The translations under genes and the position numbers were made by a program. From DATIVK01 sp035465955 (GTDB lineage: Bacteria; Myxococcota; Myxococcia; Myxococcales; Anaeromyxobacteraceae), in assembly GCA_035465955.1 (NCBI GenBank), contig DATIVK010000015.1, positions 1 to 7,442 on the forward strand: a DNA stretch of 7,442 nt, written 5' to 3'. Numbering within the stretch: position 1 is the stretch's first letter; every line of letters begins with the position of its first letter. The notes under the pieces are model-generated. The model was not told the DNA's origin. It ran no database searches and was given only the letters and a program-made list of their open reading frames with translations. This document shows, piece by piece, positions 4,362-7,442 of the stretch.

Positions 4362-6092
4362 CTACGCCGGCTTCCTCAGGTCCTTCAGCTTCAGCTGAAG
4401 GCGCCGGACGCCGTCCCACTCGTCGAAGCCGATGGTGAACGCGGCCTCGACCTCGCCGGCGCAGGCGCCGAGCCGGTCGCCCATCCCGAAGCCGATCGTG
4501 TCGACGCCGCCCCCCAGCTGGAGCTTCAGGTGGCGCCCCTCGGCGCCGAGCGTGCGCGCGCGCGCCGCCGCGCCGCGGAGCGCCCAGACCGGCTCGGGGT
4601 TGCCGGCGCCGAAGGGAGCGAGCCGGGCGAGATCGGCGGCCGCGCGCTCTCCAAGATCGCCGGGCGCGATCCACCCGTCGATCCGCGTCCGCGGCACCAG
4701 GGCCTCGTCCGCGATCGTCCTCGCGGCGTGCACCTCGAACGCGTCGCGAAAGCGCGGCACGGCGTCCGGGTCGATCGTGACGCCGGCCGCGTGCTTGTGC
4801 CCCCCGAAGCGGACGAGGTGCCCGGCGCACGCGGCGAGGGCGTCGTAGAGGTGGAAGCCCTCGATCGAGCGGCCGCTCCCCTTCCCGACGCCGTCGAGCG
4901 AGCCCACCAGGACCGCGGGGCGATGGAACCGCTCGACGATCCTGGACGCCACGATCCCGACGACCCCCGGGTGCCAGCCGGGCCGATGGAGCACGAGCCC
5001 CCGCGCGCCGGCCTTCACGCGGGCCGCCGCGTCGGCCACCGCCTCCTCCAGGATCGCCTTCTCGATCTCCTGGCGCGCCTGGTTCTCCCGGTCGAGCTCC
5101 GCGGCGAGCGCAGCCGCCTCGCGCGCGTCCTGGGTCAGCAGCAGCCTCACGCCGCGCCCCGCGTCGTCGAGCCGTCCCGCCGCGTTGATGCGCGGCGCGA
5201 GCCGGAAGCCGACCTGCCCCGCGCCCACCGCCGCGCGGTCGGCGATGCCCGCGACCCGCTTGAGCGCCGCGAGGCCAGGGCGCCGCGTGCGCGCCAGCTC
5301 CTCCAGCCCCCACTTCACCAGGATGCGGTTGGCGCCGACGAGCGGCACGACGTCGGCGACCGTGCCCAGCGCCACGAGATCGAGCGCCTCCTTCAGGTTG
5401 GGCTCCGGCCGATCGGCCCCGAACCGTCCCCCCTCCCGGAGCGACCTCCGCAGAGCCATCACGAGGGCGAAGGTGACACCGACCGCGGCGAGGTCCTTCG
5501 ACGGGTAGCCGCAACCGGGCTGGTGGGGGTTGAGGATCGCGGCGGCGGCCGGCAGCTCCACCGGCACGGTGTGGTGGTCCACGACCACCGTGTCGACGCC
5601 GGCGGCGGCCGCCGCGCGCACCTCCTCGACGCTCGTGATCCCGCAGTCGAGCGTGACGAGGAGCTTCACCCCCTGCCCTGCGAGCCGCTCCACCGCGGCG
5701 GTGTTGAGCCCGTAGCCCTCCGCCAGCCGGTGGGGGGTGTAGGTGACGACGTCGCCTCCCGCGGCCCGCAGGAACCCGGCCAGGAGCACCGTCGAGGTGA
5801 CGCCGTCCACGTCGTAGTCGCCGTAGCAGGCGATCCGCTCCCCGGCCGCCAGCGCCCCGGAGATCCGCCGCACCGCGTCATGCATCCCCTTCATCACGAA
5901 GGGATCCGGGAGGTCGGAGAGGCGCGCCTCGAGGAACGCGACGGCAGCGTCGGCGTCGCGGTAGCCCCGCGCGGCGAGGGCCCGCGCGGCGAGCGGGTGC
6001 AGCCGCAGCCGGCTGGCGAGCCGCTCCGCCGCCTCCGCGTCTTCCGCGGCCTCGATCCACCGCCTCGCGCCTCGTCCCTCGTCCCGCTCCAC
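4362..6092 (-). CDS. recJ: Single-stranded-DNA-specific exonuclease RecJ
   Basis: This is a 5'-to-3' single-strand DNA exonuclease of the DHH superfamily, which acts in RecFOR recombination, mismatch repair and base-excision repair in the cytoplasm. All key motifs are present: YGDYDVDGVTST (residues 90-101), TLDCGITS with D149, VVVDHH (172-174 = DHH), LDLVALGTVADVVPL with D247, RINAAGRLDD, then the DHHA1 motif GGHKHAAG at 430-437. A C-terminal OB-like domain ends LQLKLKDLRKPA. Length (about 576 residues) matches E. coli RecJ (577). The open frame continues far upstream without a stop, so the start is uncertain. GTG at 6092 is used because it best fits family N-termini; GTG at 6122 would add 10 residues but overlaps a GGGTCTGACACCC palindrome. 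Neither has a good ribosome site. It converges on tetR with a 13-base gap and is divergent from the binding-protein gene. Confidence 0.93.
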   Translation of the reverse strand: MERDEGRGARRWIEAAEDAEAAERLASRLRLHPLAARALAARGYRDADAAVAFLEARLSDLPDPFVMKGMHDAVRRISGALAAGERIACYGDYDVDGVTSTVLLAGFLRAAGGDVVTYTPHRLAEGYGLNTAAVERLAGQGVKLLVTLDCGITSVEEVRAAAAAGVDTVVVDHHTVPVELPAAAAILNPHQPGCGYPSKDLAAVGVTFALVMALRRSLREGGRFGADRPEPNLKEALDLVALGTVADVVPLVGANRILVKWGLEELARTRRPGLAALKRVAGIADRAAVGAGQVGFRLAPRINAAGRLDDAGRGVRLLLTQDAREAAALAAELDRENQARQEIEKAILEEAVADAAARVKAGARGLVLHRPGWHPGVVGIVASRIVERFHRPAVLVGSLDGVGKGSGRSIEGFHLYDALAACAGHLVRFGGHKHAAGVTIDPDAVPRFRDAFEVHAARTIADEALVPRTRIDGWIAPGDLGERAAADLARLAPFGAGNPEPVWALRGAAARARTLGAEGRHLKLQLGGGVDTIGFGMGDRLGACAGEVEAAFTIGFDEWDGVRRLQLKLKDLRKPA

Positions 6093-6111
6093 GGGGAGGG
6101 CGATACCAGCC

Positions 6112-6124
6112 GGGTCTGACACCC
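6112..6124. repeat. Short palindrome GGGTCTGACACCC
   Basis: GGGT and ACCC arms flank CTGAC. Similar GGTGTCAGACCC-style words recur as dispersed repeats in several bacterial groups. Here there is only one copy, at the 5' edge of recJ, so its identity as a repeat element is uncertain. Confidence 0.25.
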
Positions 6125-6218
6125 TGGCGGGAATCCGGCCTGCTTCACGCTTCGGCCTGCGACCACCTGCCACCTGCCCTTCCCGGATCGGAGTGTTCAC
6201 GATTCGGAAAACCCGCCC
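6125..6218. promoter_or_regulatory. Divergent recJ / binding-protein promoter region
   Basis: This gap must hold the promoters of both divergent genes, but no clear -35/-10 pair was found. It contains an imperfect direct repeat, CTTCACGCTTCGG (6143-6155) and GTTCACGATTCGG (6195-6207), with 11 of 13 bases identical and starts 52 bases apart. These could be regulator sites. Confidence 0.3.
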
Positions 6219-7397
6219 ATGATCCCCGTCGCCCTCACGATCGCCGCGCTCGCCGCCGTCCCCCCGGCGGCGCCGACCGCGCAGGCGCCGGGCGAGCGTC
6301 CCATCCTGATCGGGCTGGACGCCGAGTTCGGACGCCCCACCGGGACCGCCGACGACGCGATCCGGCAGGGGATCCTCATCGCCGTCGACGAGATCAACGC
6401 GGCGGGCGGCGTCCTCGGCGGCCGGAAGCTGGCCCTGATCGAGACCGACAACCGCTCGGTGCCGGCCCGCGCCGTCCAGAACACCGTGCAGCTCGGCGAG
6501 AACCCCGCGGTGGTGGCCATGTTCTGCGGGCGCTTCTCGAGCGCGGTCCTGGAGACGCTGGACGCGGTGCACGCGGCGCGCCTCCCGCTCCTCGACCCGT
6601 GGGCCGCCGCCGACAAGCTCGTCGACAACGGCCGGTCGCCGAACTACGTCTTCCGGCTCTCGCTGCGCGACGGCTGGGCGGTCCCCACCATGCTCGACCA
6701 CGCGCAGGCGCGGGGTTACCGGCGGCTCGGCGTCCTCGCGGCCAACGTCGCCTGGGGGCGCGCCAACGAGGCGCTCGTCGCGAAGCTCGGCGCCGCCCGG
6801 GGCTTCTCCATCGTAGGCGCCGAGGCGTTCCGCTACGGCGACGGCACGATCATGGCGAAGTACCGCGCCCTCCTGCGCGACCGGCCGGACGCGGTGGTGA
6901 TCGTCACGAGCGAGACCGAGGGGGTCGAATTGGTGAAGGGGATCGCCGCGCTCCCCGCCGGCCAGCGCCTCCCGCTCATCAGCCACTGGTCGATCACCGG
7001 CTCCGACTTCCGCGCCCTCACGGGCCCCGCCCTCGGCAGCGTGGACCTGGCCGTCGTCCAGACGTGGAGCCTCAAGGCCGCGCGCGGGAGGCGGCTGGAC
7101 CGGGTGCTGGCGGCGGCGAACCGGCTCTTCCGGCTCTCCTCGCCGGCCGAGATCGTCTCGCCGGTCGGGCTCGCCCACGCCTACGACCTGACCCACCTGC
7201 TGGCGAGGGCCATCGAGCGCGCCGGGAGCGCCGATCGCGCCGCCGTCCGCGACGCCCTCGAGCGGCTCGGCCCGTACGACGGGCTGGTGAAGTACTACGC
7301 GCAGCCCTTCACGCCGGCGCGGCACGAGGCGCTCGAGCCGGCGGACGTGTTCATGGCGCGCTACGCGCCGGACGGGACGCTCACCCGCATTCCGTAG
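6219..7397 (+). CDS. LivK-like ABC transporter substrate-binding protein
   Basis: This 392-residue protein is of the branched-chain amino acid (Peripla_BP_6, type I periplasmic binding) class, which captures amino acids, amides or small organic acids for an ABC importer. ILIGLDAEFGRPTGTADDAIRQGILIAVDEINAAGGVLG (about 29-67) is the usual first-lobe start. It is followed by LIETDNRSVPARAVQNTVQL, a FCGRFSSAV ligand-side loop and a second lobe with RRLGVLAANVAWGRANEAL and PDAVVIVTSET. The N-terminus (1-23) is hydrophobic and alanine-rich like a signal peptide. However, it lacks the usual positive charge, and the best AQA cleavage site has proline after it, so export is likely but not clean. There is no lipoprotein cysteine. 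ATG 6219 is the only standard start in this frame nearby. No permease or ATPase gene is visible, and a REP-like hairpin follows the stop, so it may be an orphan. The ligand is unknown. Confidence 0.9.
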   Translation: MIPVALTIAALAAVPPAAPTAQAPGERPILIGLDAEFGRPTGTADDAIRQGILIAVDEINAAGGVLGGRKLALIETDNRSVPARAVQNTVQLGENPAVVAMFCGRFSSAVLETLDAVHAARLPLLDPWAAADKLVDNGRSPNYVFRLSLRDGWAVPTMLDHAQARGYRRLGVLAANVAWGRANEALVAKLGAARGFSIVGAEAFRYGDGTIMAKYRALLRDRPDAVVIVTSETEGVELVKGIAALPAGQRLPLISHWSITGSDFRALTGPALGSVDLAVVQTWSLKAARGRRLDRVLAAANRLFRLSSPAEIVSPVGLAHAYDLTHLLARAIERAGSADRAAVRDALERLGPYDGLVKYYAQPFTPARHEALEPADVFMARYAPDGTLTRIP

Positions 7398-7409
7398 GCG
7401 GGGAGCCCT

Positions 7410-7442
7410 CCCTCTCCCCCACCGGGGGAGAGGGTCAGGGTG
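7410..7442. repeat. REP-like palindromic repeat / terminator-like hairpin, copy 2 (cut by window end)
   Basis: CCCTCTCCCCC (7410-7420) and GGGGGAGAGGG (7424-7434) form a perfect 11-bp stem with an ACC loop, followed by TCAGGGTG running off the window. The same pattern occurs after argG (1559-1599). It starts 13 bases after the binding-protein stop and could stop or protect the transcript, but there is no T-run. Confidence 0.7.

Noticed and set aside
4389..4400. Perfect 12-base palindrome CTTCAGCTGAAG in the 3' end of recJ
   Set aside because: It is explained by Leu/Lys codons of the LQLKLKDL tail; a single copy with no regulatory context.
4530..6119. 529-codon plus-strand frame opposite recJ
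   Set aside because: Composition is typical of an antisense shadow (Arg, Pro, Gly, His rich) and the opposite strand has every RecJ motif.
6191..6210. Possible LexA/SOS box near recJ (GTTCACGATTC)
   Set aside because: The second half-site expected for GTTC-N7-GTTC reads GGAA, so it does not fit.
6093..7325. Upstream extension of the recJ frame by about 410 codons, antisense to the binding-protein gene
   Set aside because: The extension is low-complexity, lacks family homology and overlaps an intact LivK-like gene; RecJ length is normal without it.

Overview
The window is very GC-rich, and almost every real gene is shadowed by long meaningless frames on the opposite strand. The gene set is chromosomal rather than plasmid- or phage-like: arginine biosynthesis, RecJ nuclease, a LivK-type binding protein and a TetR-controlled reductase pair. 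Short GC-rich palindromic intergenic repeats are also present. This fits a free-living high-GC bacterium of the kind often recovered from soil or sediment (for example Rokubacteria-like, NC10-like or deltaproteobacterial). That placement is inferred from style, not from a marker gene. No tRNA, rRNA, CRISPR array or transposase gene was seen.

Layout. Bases 1-172 are a structured non-coding leader. Bases 173-1522 (+) encode a long-type (E. coli-like) argininosuccinate synthase, argG. Bases 1523-1745 are intergenic and hold a REP-like palindrome, one copy of a 33-bp palindromic repeat and a small hairpin. Bases 1746-2281 (+) hold a two-gene DUF4160/DUF2442 cassette of toxin-antitoxin-like character. 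A second identical copy of the 33-bp repeat follows at 2333-2365, so the cassette is bracketed by direct repeats. On the minus strand, bases 3568-2305 form a two-gene operon of flavodoxin-fold NAD(P)H oxidoreductases. The two genes overlap by 20 bp and each has a strong Shine-Dalgarno. The first carries a compact cysteine cluster like that of iron-sulfur flavoproteins. A divergent TetR-family regulator starts at 3674 (+). Between it and the operon lie two 19-bp near-identical palindromes that coincide with the -35 and -10 of the operon promoter. recJ (minus, about 6092-4362) converges on tetR with a 13-bp gap. A LivK-like substrate-binding protein (6219-7397, +) is divergent from recJ and is followed at once by a second copy of the REP-like hairpin.

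How the parts work together. The clearest functional unit is the TetR / tandem-operator / twin-flavoprotein module, which looks like a repressor-controlled redox or detoxification response. The DUF4160/DUF2442 pair is a self-contained cassette with visibly lower GC. The other genes look like independent transcription units. I see no clearly new multi-gene system. The parts most worth follow-up are the repeat-bracketed cassette, the tandem-operator reductase operon and the argG leader.
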